Shown here piece by piece: positions 13,521 through 25,000 of a stretch of DNA of 64,000 nucleotides. How positions within the stretch are numbered: position 1 is the stretch's first letter; each line of letters begins with the position of its first letter. The translations under genes and the position numbers were made by a program. The DNA lies in NCBI GenBank assembly GCA_029582265.1, contig CM055816.1, positions 9,425,877-9,489,876 of the forward strand. Reading direction: 5' to 3'. The notes below the pieces were generated by a model. It saw only the letters and a program-made list of their open reading frames with translations, did no database searches and was not told the DNA's origin. The stretch comes from Zoroaster sp. YZ-2022. Lineage: Eukaryota > Echinodermata > Asteroidea > Forcipulatida > Zoroasteridae.

Positions 13521-14020
13521 NNNNNNNNNNNNNNNNNNNNNNNNNNNNNNNNNNNNNNNNNNNNNNNNNNNNNNNNNNNNNNNNNNNNNNNNNNNNNNNN
13601 NNNNNNNNNNNNNNNNNNNNNNNNNNNNNNNNNNNNNNNNNNNNNNNNNNNNNNNNNNNNNNNNNNNNNNNNNNNNNNNNNNNNNNNNNNNNNNNNNNNN
13701 NNNNNNNNNNNNNNNNNNNNNNNNNNNNNNNNNNNNNNNNNNNNNNNNNNNNNNNNNNNNNNNNNNNNNNNNNNNNNNNNNNNNNNNNNNNNNNNNNNNN
13801 NNNNNNNNNNNNNNNNNNNNNNNNNNNNNNNNNNNNNNNNNNNNNNNNNNNNNNNNNNNNNNNNNNNNNNNNNNNNNNNNNNNNNNNNNNNNNNNNNNNN
13901 NNNNNNNNNNNNNNNNNNNNNNNNNNNNNNNNNNNNNNNNNNNNNNNNNNNNNNNNNNNNNNNNNNNNNNNNNNNNNNNNNNNNNNNNNNNNNNNNNNNN
14001 NNNNNNNNNNNNNNNNNNNN
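13521..14020. other. Assembly gap (500 N)
   Basis: Exactly 500 unknown bases, the usual placeholder for a gap of unknown size. Sequences on either side may not be truly adjacent. Any reading frame that crosses it is meaningless. Confidence 1.
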
Positions 14021-14351
14021 ATTAATGAGCTGGTCCCAAAACTGCCACGAGAAGTTCATGGCATTTTGTTGTTTTCATTTGGGCGAAGGAAATCCCAAGA
14101 GTATTTCATGGCATTTTCACGATAAGCTTTTGTCGTCGAAATTGCTTTGAACTATTTATTTCATGAAAATTTAAATTTCAGGGCATTTTCAGGGTAAATT
14201 TATTCTAGTGTAAATATTTTGTTAAAATTTCAGTAAATGCATCTATATTTTATAAGAATCAAGAAATATGCATAAATAATACAAAATTACAAGTCAAACT
14301 GTTGTTTTCTGTATTATAATATTTTAAGATTTTGTACATGGAAACCAGGGT

Positions 14352-14700
14352 GTGGGGTGCCAGCGGGTCGAGCGGTTTAGTGCATCGGATTTGTGTTCTG
14401 GATGGCTGAGCGTCAGGGAGGTATCAGTCCCCCTTTGTCATGACCATGGTGCTGTGTCCTGAGCAAGACACTTTACCATAATTGCTCGCGGAAATGAATT
14501 GAACCCAGCTTCACTGGGGATGTACAACAGTGCATAAGCGAAGTGCCGGTCCCAAGCCCGGGATAAATGGGAGGGTTTGTGTCAGGAAAGGGGCATCCGG
14601 GCGTAAAACCTATGTTTAACTTCAAATATGCGGATCATGATCTGCTGTGGCGACTCCTAACGGGAGCTGAAAGAGGACAACAGCAACATGGAAACCATAG
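14352..14700 (+). mobile_element. tRNA-derived SINE with a LINE-like tail (copy B)
   Basis: The head (gtcgagcggtttagtgcatcgg) and central block (gtgtcctgagcaagacactttaccataattgc) are the same as in the other SINE copies of this window. From about 14,500 the tail is different: 'caagcccgggataaatgggagg', 'aggaaaggggcatccgg', 'atatgcggatcatgatctgctgtggcgac' (given in parts) and 'ctaacgggagctgaaag'. I recognise that cassette as a widespread animal retrotransposon 3' end, probably of a LINE partner of the RTE/Rex3 type, although the clade is not certain. The B box is degraded. Confidence 0.7.
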
Positions 14701-14984
14701 GGTCGTAGCGAGCGGGGGATTTCCTGAGTGTCACTCTTCGCACTATTCATTTATCCTTCCACCATGCAAAGCTACACGTTTTACCTATTTGTTGAGTTGT
14801 TTGTTTGTTATAAGTTAACTAGACGGCAAATTTGGGCTTCACAATTCCCCAAGAAAAATGCCTTCACATGCCCTGATGGAAACAAATCGCTTAAGAATGT
14901 CGAAAATAAAATGACCTGCCCTAGGATGTATCTGTTACACGTCATCGGGAACCCCTTGATGAAATTAACTGGGCAAAGCAGGAG

Positions 14985-15045
14985 GAATGGTTCAAGTAAG
15001 ACTAATTGTGGTGACACCCATAATTTAAAATGCGGTCAAATTATT
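14985..15045 (+). repeat. Truncated copy of the 'aattgcggtgacacc' repeat
   Basis: The block 'aagtaagactaattgtggtgacaccca' (in parts: aagtaagactaatt, ggtgacaccca) is shared with the longer copies at 16.46, 32.94, 34.22 and 54.59 kb. Only the first ~55 bp are present here. Confidence 0.5.
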
Positions 15046-15123
15046 TGTTTTGCATTGCTGACTTGAATTTGAATTTTACACTACCTATGGATTGCTAATA
15101 CCAGTTTCAATACACGGCATTAT

Positions 15124-15435
15124 CCCTCCTCTACTACAAGGGTCAAAAATCAGTCAAAATGTTGATATACTCTGCCCAAAGGTATATCTAGTACACTTAA
15201 AAAAGTCAAACACTGTCAATCCTTATGTGTAATATGTACATTTACAGGTCCCAAATGAGTTGACTCATTTTGACTGGCAAAAGCATTGTCTGGTATTGTT
15301 CAGGGTGATTAAAATGACAGTCAAAACAGTCAAAAATGCCCCTGTAAAGCACATTTAGGTCAATAGTCAAAACAGAAGTTGACTGATTTTTGACCTCTTA
15401 TAACTACTTCCCACAAGTGCAGTTGTATGGAGTGG
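15124..15435 (-). mobile_element. piggyBac-type MITE, GTCAAAA family
   Basis: The ends are CCCTCCT at 15,124 and GGAGTGG at 15,435, flanked by TTAT and TTAA. CCC..GGG ends with TTAA flanks are the hallmark of piggyBac-family target use. The interior is unusually rich in GTCAAAA/TTTTGAC (gtcaaaaatcagtcaaaatg, gttgactgatttttgac). A second copy lies at 55,449-55,718 in the opposite orientation and a partial one at 31,946. It contains no ORF and would depend on a transposase encoded elsewhere. Confidence 0.65.
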
Positions 15436-16454
15436 TTAATCGGTGTTATCCCTTAATTAAAGTATGCACTCAGGGGTTGAGTTGTGGGTTCCAGAATAAA
15501 GGCTATTTTGTTTAGCTGAGATAATGTCCATTAATGAGGTGGTGAGCGTATATACGACAGCACCATACCAACAAATTCTGTAGTCAGCAGAATAAACAAA
15601 TATCGCAGGCGAAATCGGTGTCATTGGATTTGAAAATCTGGGTGGGATTTGGGAAATCCAACCACTGACAATGTTGTTCCCTGACGTTATTTGGTCAATA
15701 TTGGAGGACAATAATCGCGCCTATTATGCTGTTTACCTCTGAGTCTAATCGTGTAATTCCTGGAAAAGTTGAGTCTGGGGAGGCGCAGTTTTGGGGGAGC
15801 GGGATGCCTGGAAGAAGTTTCCTTGCTCGAGGCAGAGCCCTGGGGAGGTGGAGTTCATGATGCGAGCCTAGGGAGAAGGAGACTGGAGAGATTGGAGGAG
15901 AGGATCTTCAGGAGTTGCCTGGCTGAGATTACTCCTTAGAGTTCTTATTCCAATTGTGTGTGTGAGTATGTTACAATTCTGATACAAACATGCATTACCA
16001 ACTTAATAATACCAGAAGCGTATTACCTACACGAAGTGTGCCAGTCGTTTGATAATGTGACATAACCAAGGCATGGATTTGGGTTGTTTATGACGTGTCT
16101 GTTATGACGTGCAAGGTCTCAAAACAAGCGGTGCATTCTGGGGATATGAGACAGTGTAAGCCCGTGAATACGACGTCATTAATGACCCAATCCATTGTTA
16201 AGGGAGAACAATGCCGTGGACTAGGTTAATTACTGGTAATACTTCGTGCATGTAGGCTGGCCTCATGATAAAACGTGTACATGATGTCGTCGCGAGAATT
16301 CTACGAAATACTTCGCAATCATTCCTTCTGGTCAATCTCATTGTTTGACACGTGTCGTAGTCCTTCAGCACTTCATGTGCTCGGTCGTAATCACAGGGAC
16401 GTAAACCTAAAAGTAAAAATAAGGCTAATAATAATGATAAATGATAATAAATTT

Positions 16455-16840
16455 TAGGTAAAACTTGTAGCCTTGCATGGTGAAGAGGATAAGTAAGACT
16501 AATTGCGGTGACACCCATGTGAAAATCTTTGCCGAGTAGTAATTAGTTCTTAAAAGAACTGGAGGTTACACCGACGTTTCGATCAGTATACTCTTTCCAG
16601 GAGAATGCCGGACCTAAAGTCAACCACCCTCCCTCCCTCTGTGCTTTGTTAACAACTGAATCGGTCCAGTGAGCACACACTCCACTCCCCACTTCGTGGA
16701 CCCTAGTCCCACCAGTTTCCTGCCTGCACGCTTCAACGCACTAATCTCCAGCATCCAGCCTATCGCGTGACCTTCCAGCCTACTTAAGCAGCAACTTTTC
16801 CCAGAGTCCAGCATTCTCTTGAAGACGATCAGAGCATACT
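16455..16840 (+). repeat. 'gacgtttcgatcag' repeat with inverted ends
   Basis: Begins 'cttgtagccttgcatggtgaag..taagtaagactaattgcggtgacaccc', continues 'gagtagtaattagttct..aagaactggaggtta' and 'ccgacgtttcgatcagtatactct'. An inverted match (gaagacgatcagagcatact) lies at 16,817-16,836, with a CT-rich noncoding insert of about 200 bp between. Four other copies or fragments are present in the window. Part may fold as a hairpin (see Part 2). No protein is encoded. Confidence 0.6.
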
Positions 16841-16884
16841 AACCAAAACTCTCCAGGGCTGACATTCCAATAACACTATTGTTT

Positions 16885-17390
16885 AGTTACAACTAAAGTG
16901 GCCCCAGAAGCCGGACAGCTAAGCCTTGCTGGAAGCTAAGTGATATTCATAAAACTCATGCTACTTAGGTGGTTGCTAAGTTGGTTGCCAACGCTAGAGT
17001 TAATCTCAGTGTCTCTAAGTCACCAGTTGCACTTCAACCATTTGTGGGTTACACATCGGCCTCATTTGTGTGGGTTACATATAGGCCTCATGTACAGGAT
17101 TTACCTGTTGTTGTTAAAAGTCATTTGACCCATCTGGTCTTAAGCCAGTCCAAAACAATGAATGGTACCCTCATTGAAATGCAAATTGCCATTCTCCGAT
17201 TTTTTGTGGTTTTGCGAACTCGCTCACAACCTAGCTGCTCACTAGAAATATCCAGCTGGCAACTAGCTGGGCAAACATTCTTAGCAAGGCTTAAAGAATA
17301 CAAATTATTGTAACTGGTGAGCAGGAACCATGGATTTAGCAGGCTATATTTGTTGCTGCTGGTTAGCAGGCTTTTATAAATACTGCCCTG
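16885..17390 (+). mobile_element. TTAGCAG-rich palindromic element (copy 1)
   Basis: Contains repeated 'gctaag', 'ttggttgcc' and 'ttagcaggct' motifs. It shares its whole interior with 53,380-54,211, for example 'gttacatataggcctcatgtac', 'aaaagtcatttgaccca' and 'aaatgcaaattgccattctccg'. No coding frame is supported. Non-autonomous transposon by form. Confidence 0.6.
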
Positions 17391-17694
17391 TTCTTTCATA
17401 GAGAATTTCACATGGTATCACAAGAAATCGCCACTAAATTGGATGATGCGATCGATCTCGTAGCGGGGAATGGTAAGAGAAACCGAACTGCATTGTTGTC
17501 AAAGTATGCTAGCAGTTTTAACCAAGAACTGTAGGCTATCTAGCTGACAGTGTATTCCCAAGCATAGTACCTCAATTATAACATAAAATGTTGCCCAAAT
17601 TCGCTGTTGCAATTTAATTTAAATACTATTTTCAGCACATGCTTAGCTACTAATGTTTTTTGGGTGTTTTATTTATTTATTATCTATTTAAATA

Positions 17695-18178
17695 TAGGTT
17701 TTCCCACAATTTCGGAAAAAATCATTCAATTTGATACCCGGCTCATTCAATTTCGTTTGAAAATAAATGCTCAGCCACATCAGCATTCAACAGTTAAAAA
17801 GAGTCATTCAATTCCTCAACACCTGAGCATTCACTCTCGACAACAAGATCATTCACTTCAAAATGGTCGCTAAGTTCATTCAATTTCGTCAAAGCCAGCA
17901 GCAACAGGCTGGTGCGCTTCGATGACTTCTGAATTTGATTGCACCGACAGTGAAAATGTGGTAGATATTCAACACAAGAATGGCAGGATCTTGTAGTTTT
18001 GAATGCCTATAAACGAAATAGAATGAAAAGAAAGAAATCATGCGTGCACGAAACGAAATTGAATGCAATGGTCATCGAAAGAGAAACCTAGTTGGATTGA
18101 ATTATCAAAATCGCGTGAATTTGAAAGCGTTTTGATTAAAATGAATGATTTTTTTTTGAAATTGGCCGGGTAAACCTA
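17695..18178. mobile_element. MITE with TAGGTTT..CCC ends and subterminal ATTCAATTTCG motifs
   Basis: The termini are TAGGTTTTCCC at 17,695 and GGGTAAACCTA ending at 18,178. Inside each end follows an 'aaaaaatcattcaattt'-like block, mirrored on the right. The 5' third carries direct copies of CATTCAATTTCG (near 17,722, 17,744, 17,876) and the 3' third carries its complement CGAAATTGAATG (near 18,051), with further degenerate forms. Clustered, oriented subterminal motifs are typical of transposase-binding sites. No transposase is encoded. Confidence 0.65.
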
Positions 18179-18289
18179 TTAAAAAAAAAAAAAAATATGG
18201 AATTGCATTATTATGAGATTGTAATTCATTCATAATTATTATAAATAGAAGACTCTCAGACGTTTGGTATAAGTATTACTAATGGTGCT

Positions 18290-18800
18290 TTTCGAAGGTC
18301 ATGTGCACCAACAATGAATCATCGATGCCATTGGTTGCTATGTTACCTGTTCTCATAAACCATGTACTAAATCACTGATCTACTCTCTTAATGTAAAGGA
18401 GTGAAACCACTTTTTCAAAGAGCTATAGCGTATATAGCGGACAAGTCTTTTGGAGTGGATAAAGAGTAACATTGGTAGCGTATAAAGAGTGAATTGGCAG
18501 CCTTGGACTGTATTTTTCACTCGAATCAGAGTGGGTTTCACTCTAAAAAAAAGACCTGTCCACCATATAGCTCTTTAAAAGAGTGGTTTTCTACCTTTAC
18601 ATTAAGAGAGTATGCTGGTCTAACTGAACGGGGCCATGCACTTACAATGAGTCAATGAAGCCATTGGATGCCATGTTGCTACCTCATAAACCACGCATTG
18701 CAAATCAATGATCTATATTATACTTACTTTGGTCAGAGGGTTATGCGCTTACAGTGAACCCACGGGATGCCATGTTGCTGCTCCTTAAAAACCATGCGAT
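18290..18800 (+). repeat. ~110 bp tandem repeat interrupted by a MITE
   Basis: Three diverged units share 'atgccatgttgctacc..cataaaccatg..aatcaatgatcta'. The first ends at 18,382, where the MITE is inserted; the others lie at about 18,640-18,720 and 18,740-18,800. Noncoding. Confidence 0.6.
18383..18610. mobile_element. 228 bp MITE with TA target duplication
   Basis: Both ends read CTCTCTTAATGTAAAGG inward, the right end with a small difference (cctttacattaagagag). Homology of the arms extends about 45 bp through 'ccactttttcaaagagctata'. TA flanks both ends (18,381-382 and 18,611-612), as expected for Tc1/mariner-type insertion. No coding capacity. Confidence 0.8.
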
Positions 18801-19266
18801 AACCAATCTAAGGTAGAAGCAGCTTCCCATAATGTGCGTTCATTTTACGTTCCGTGTGTATTACTTTTATGAAGCTGGTTAATGGCCGCTGCTGTGGCGG
18901 CTTCACTAAGCTGTTAAGCGCCAATGGGCCAGTCATATAAGATATCGATATCGGTGCTTTCCATTGCTCACGTAATATCACCGCATCGGAGAACAATGGA
19001 TTTTGATTCAGCAGTCTGGGCTGCCACCCTAGCGTCTGGAAAAAAACCTCGAATGGGAATTTTACTTTGAGCCAGCACATGTAGCTGTATTCTCCTTTCG
19101 CAAGAGACAATTAGCCGCATGAGTCCGTGTCCCACATCTCAAATATGCCGTGGTAATTATTTTGTATTGGCAAGGCTCGTCTGCAAAAATATGTTATTGA
19201 TGCACAATACCGACAGGTAAGATACGACATAAGTAGGAAGATTTGTTATACATTCTGTTGAGTTGT

Positions 19267-19755
<489 letters not shown>

Positions 19756-20595
19756 ACTAGTTTTCGTTTGGGAAAGAATGGAGAATGCAACTCGCTACTT
19801 TTCTATCCAAATATGACAAATATCACAGATGTTCCTAAACAAAAGATACCCTTCTACAAAAGGCAAATGTTTAAATAAAATAATGAGGATTGATGTTATA
19901 TTTTAGGAGATTTTGAGCAATGAAATTGTATGCACATCCAGTAGATGTTGGGCCCCATTTTGTCGTCTGCCAAAACACATGCTTTTAGACACTGTGCACA
20001 AGTGCACAACAACGACGAAATTCTCGTTGCTTTAGTCCGCATTTATATTCATTTAAAAGGGAAAATCCAACTTACTAAAAAACTGACATCAAGTGCTTGC
20101 TTTTGACACAAGAAATATATTGAAAGACACATCAATGAAGCACCATGCGACATGTTGTTCGGTTTGAATTCATCGTTGAAAACAAATAGCTGTGTGGTAT
20201 TAAAAAAGAAACGGTGCATTAACATTAAATTTTAAATAAATAAAATAAAGCATTAGGGGCCTATCAAAAATGTATCTATAAATAACAGCAAAAGAAACGT
20301 CACTCTAAAAAATATTTATTATTTTCATTTTATACCACATAATTCTAAAATTTTATGAAGAATATTATGAGTATGGAGTGTAACACGAACACAATGTGGC
20401 AAATTTGGTTGACCTCAATTGTTTATGCATGACGTCTGGAGGACATAAGCTAAACATGTTCTCAGACTTATCAAAATTTAGGGTGACGTTTCTTTTGCTG
20501 TTATGTATAGATGGTGCACTAAGTTTTTATATAATCCATTACATTGAAAGCCACCAAATCAAAACAAATCAATAATTACCACAATTTGTTATCTT

Positions 20596-20598
<3 letters not shown>

Positions 20599-20680
<82 letters not shown>
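20599..20680. repeat. (AT)n microsatellite
   Basis: About 40 AT dinucleotides directly abutting the 5' end of the next SINE. Confidence 0.97.
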
Positions 20681-20684
<4 letters not shown>

Positions 20685-21045
20685 GTGCCATGGTCGATGG
20701 TTTAGTATCGGATTTGTGTTCTGATGGCTGAGACGTCAGAATGTCGGTCTCGAATCCCAAACCTGCGACCATGGTGCTTGTGTCTCCTGAGCAAGACACT
20801 TTACCATAATTGTTTCTCTCCTACACAGAGGTAAAATGGTACCTGTGAGGGAAAGAGTTGGTTGTTGTGTTTGATTAGGCCTATAGTGCTGTAATTTTGG
20901 CAGCAATTTAGCTGTATACTCCCCCAGGGAGCTGAGGGTTTGCAGGAAAAAATTTATGAGCCTGATAAGCAGGGGTAATAATTATAATGCGCTTTGAGCA
21001 CCAGTTTGCGGATATGCGCTATATAATTCCACATTATTATTATTG
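20681..21045 (+). mobile_element. tRNA-derived SINE (copy D)
   Basis: Complete element: head 'tggagtgccatggtcgatgg', a degraded B box (ggtctcgaatccc), 'gagcaagacactttaccataattg', 'gctgtatactccc', 'aatttatgagcctgataagcagg', 'gcgctttgagcacc' and 'gatatgcgctatataattcc', with a short (ATT)4 tail. It is the best-preserved full-length copy apart from 51.77 kb. Confidence 0.85.
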
Positions 21046-21389
21046 TATGGCAGAGGGAAAAATAATGAGGCGGCTACTAAGTCAGAAAAAATGTTGACTT
21101 TATTCTTGCTGTATAAAACATAAAGCAAGTTTCCCATTTGACACCGCTTTGGAGAGAGGAGGTTTTGAAGGGTCACGTGATGTCCATTGAATGGCAAGGT
21201 CACATTGTCAATTTGCTCTACATCGCTGACCATGCACGCAGGTGCAGACGAGTTCACTGGGGAAATTTTATTTTTTCCGTGTCAGGGAAGTTATAAACTA
21301 TTGCCTAATTAGCCGTAAAGAAACTGAAAATTTATTTTCCAAAACCATTTTCTTATGCTGGTAATTTAGGCCAAACAACTCTCCGGTTT

Positions 21390-21915
21390 CTGGTCATCGG
21401 GCGGCCCTTCCATAGCAAAACAGCCCAACTCGAAAATTTTTGATTTTTGAGATAAGATAATTTTTTGGGCAAATTGAGGGTTTTTCATTTGTGAAAGCTC
21501 AAAGGCGTACGATGGATTGTTTTGAAGATAAGCATGTCCTATCTCACATTCTTTGCAATACGTTCACTCTGGTTTTGTATGGCAAAACGCCTTATCTCAA
21601 CTCTAAGCTATCACAGTTTCTTGTTTTGTTATAAAAACATTGTGTCTGGAAGAGGATCACTTTGGGCTCTCCAAATCGATTATAACCTAATGTGGAGTGT
21701 TTAGGTAAAAACAACTTAACTTGAAGATAAGCTGTTTTGCCCAAAAAAATATCTAAGTTTGAGAAACGTCTAACTTTGGGAATTAAGTCATGCATACTTT
21801 GTTTTTATTTGGTAAAAGATAATAAGTTCAAGATATGATCTGCCTTTCAAACATAATGTTGAGTGTTTTTATGGCAAAATGTTTACTTTAAGATAGGCTG
21901 TTTTTATTACAAAAA
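21390..21915. repeat. Degenerate repeats of a GCAAAAC..CTTATCT motif in both orientations
   Basis: The block 'ggcaaaacgccttatctcaa' at 21,580-21,600 is matched in reverse by 'ttgaagataagctgttttgcc' (in parts: ttgaagataagc, tgttttgcc) at about 21,720-21,741. Weaker forms occur near 21,415, 21,440, 21,520, 21,870 and 21,890. Noncoding and unassigned. Confidence 0.4.
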
Positions 21916-22019
21916 ACCTGGGTTAAGACATGTCCATCTGTGAGAGCAAGCTTCATTTGCCATAAAAAATATTTAAACTATTGAGGGCGCTATCACCATT
22001 CTAACTCATCAAATGTATA

Positions 22020-25000
22020 ATGGCGGCCATAAAATTAACCCCTCAAGCTGCACAAAGTAGGGTTTTCAAATTCTCCAAAGGGCATTGGGAAAAAAACCAA
22101 GGTATGTCTATCTTTTTACATGCCAAGTCTTAAATATAATCCTATAGAACTCAGAGGTAATCAGTAGATAGATGAAAGTCCATGTAATCAGCGCCCATAG
22201 CAAATTATAATGTTGTATGATGCAGGCAAGGCCAAGGGTTAAGGCCTCATTAATACTGGTCAAACTGCCAAAGATCATGCATCATCTTAGCTTTTCACAT
22301 AGCCTGCGTGTAGGTTTAAAGGCTAAGCTCATGAATCTGGGTCCTTTTCATGTTTCGTTTTTGATCCCGATTTTGAAATATTTACCACAGCCAGGGTTTA
22401 TTGATTCATATTTTTGTTGTAAATTTTATGAATAGGCCTACTGAGTTAATGAATAGGCGCGATAATGTAGGCCAAATTGTATTTTATCATATATGTAAAT
22501 TGCAGTCTTTTGATAAGTGACTAAAAATATGTCCAAACAAGTATGGATATTCAAGAATGAAATCCATTAGTGCACTTTACTAGTGATTGAATCATGCTAG
22601 TTTTAGTCATTTTTTAAGTTTTTGCAAAATCTTGATGCCAAAATTGTTTGTCACTAATGAAAGTAAATGGATTTTGTTCCCCCAGCAAGTCCCCTAGATC
22701 ACTAAAGCAGACCTTTAAAACAGGAGGTAATCAATTATCTTAAGGGTAAAATCAGGAGCAAAGAAGACTGTGATAACATCTATATCATATCATTTCTACA
22801 TTTTCCCTTTCCTCCTTTACAGGCAAGAAGCAGCTCAAACATGACGACACAGAACTTACTAAAGGTAATAAAATGAAGTTTAAGTAGAGTTAATACATTA
22901 TTGAGCTTATTAATGTTTACTTATTATTTATTAATGAAAGCACTTGTTTAATGCAGGTATATTTCATTTGCTTTTAATTTTGTCCTTTGGATTTTGTATG
23001 ATTATCGCCAGCAGGTGATAACAAAGTAGATTGTGGCATTATTTTATCTGGTTTTTTAAATGCTTAAATTTTGGGTTATTATCTTTCATATATTTACAGT
23101 GCCAGATGGATCTGGAATGATGCTCACATGCAGGTGTCTGATTCCAGAGATGGTTAAGTTGATCTTCATAACAACGGCGACCCAGGATTTTGCCTTTTTG
23201 GGGTGGGGGAGGGCTCCACCCAGGATTTTGTCTTGTGGCTCAAAGAAAATTTTACCTCACAAATCAACTAGGCCTAGTATGTATATGTACGTATATGTAA
23301 AAAAAAATTGGGACTCTTTGGGGGGCGGGGGCCTGCCCCCGAGCCCCCCTTTGGGTACCCCGGAAAGTTTATAATTTTACAGTTCAGCAATGCCTCCAGG
23401 TATAGATAAACATTTTAGTTAAGATGTTTTCATTGAGAATAATGGAAAATCTGAAACGCTTAATGTTATTCTCAATTGTATATAACAGGCTAAACAATGA
23501 TGAACTCAAGAACAGATGTCCCCAAGAAAAGTTTATATTCGATCCAAAGGGTAAGTTGTTTTTTTTCATAAGTTACGACTACAGCAGACATTGTCAATCA
23601 TTCAGCAGTTCCTGCAGTATTAATGTATTTTGTAATAGATGAATATTTAGATAAAGATGAAGTTCCTCAATTTATACAACATTCTAAATGATTGATTAAA
23701 AATTATTCTCTATTATATAATACAGAGCTAAACAGTGACGGACTAAATGATGTTCGCATAAAACGTTGTCTGATCCAGCGGGTGTTATGTTTGATAAATG
23801 TAAGTACTCTTACTGCTGCAGACATTGCTCGCTCATTCAGCAGTAGCTGCAGTAGTAATGTACAATTTTGTGATAAATGAAGATTTAGATAAAGATGTAG
23901 TTTCTTGCTTATAATAAATTATAAGTAAAGTGCTTTATTTTAAATTACTCTCATCATTTTACAGAGCCAAACAATGATTGGACTGAATACGTTCACATGG
24001 AAAGTTTTGTCTGGATTCAGAGGGTATGTTGCTTTTCATAATTGGTTCTACAGACCTATTTCCTGAAGTGTTTTGGGAAACATTTTCAACAAAGCACAAT
24101 TTGGAGCTAGATTGCAGAAATTTCCCTCCCATTTATTTCAACTGCAACAATATAGCAGCTTTATACATCTGAGGTGCCGTACGCAATTTGTTTGCAAATC
24201 TACATCATACCTTTTTTGTCAGAAAGTGAGCAACATTTTTATGTTATCATTTTACAGATTATTTTTCAACAGGACATTGTGGTAATGTGCAGCCTTTTCA
24301 AACTGAAAAATGCATTTAGTGGAGATATTAGACTGCATTAGCGACTTGATTTGAGTGTTATATATCCATAATTTTCCGAATATATTTAGTTGAGAAGTTT
24401 AAGTGAATGTTTCAAATACAAAATTTGTTAGATATAGGGCTTTATAGGTTATTTACCAATAATCTATTCATTCACAAGATAATCCCAAAAGCAATCTGAA
24501 CAAAGACGACAGCCTGCAGTTGTCTGATATAGACATACTTTGGGACAAAGGGCACCAGAAGAGGATAACCCAAAAAGGTAATGCACTTTTTTTATTTACA
24601 GTTTATGCATTATTTGTGTACAAAGTTATGGAGATACTGTTTTCACTTTGACACATCACAATATGGCTCAGGAATGACATTTTCAGCTTAGCAAAAGACC
24701 AAAATGTTTAAATTTCTCCCTCATTTACTATACAGCAACACGAAAAAGCTGTCCTACATGTATTCAAATCATAACAATTTATTATGTGGCTCCTTTATAA
24801 TTAAGGTTGTGCTCCACACAATGCTAAATAAAATCTTCTATCACAAAATGCACATCACTACGGGGTATTGTTGAAGAACTGGGAGTGCAGTTCAACAAGA
24901 AGTTGTAGATCAACCTCCACCCAAACAAAGATGGCAGCCTTATTGTTCGATAGACCTACTTTTGACCCAAGGGCACCAGAAGAGATAGCCAAAAAGGTAA

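Noticed and set aside
13364..14150. Open frames of about 200 codons
   Set aside because: They run through the 500-base N gap and consist mostly of unknown residues.
15770..15910. Purine-rich GGAG-rich stretch as a possible coding or regulatory island
   Set aside because: Compositional only; no frame, repeat or site structure supports it.
23060..23374. 104-codon frame ending in a proline-rich tail
   Set aside because: Only its first part may be an exon; the rest is a G-rich MITE-like insertion (cccaggattttg..ggggcggggg).
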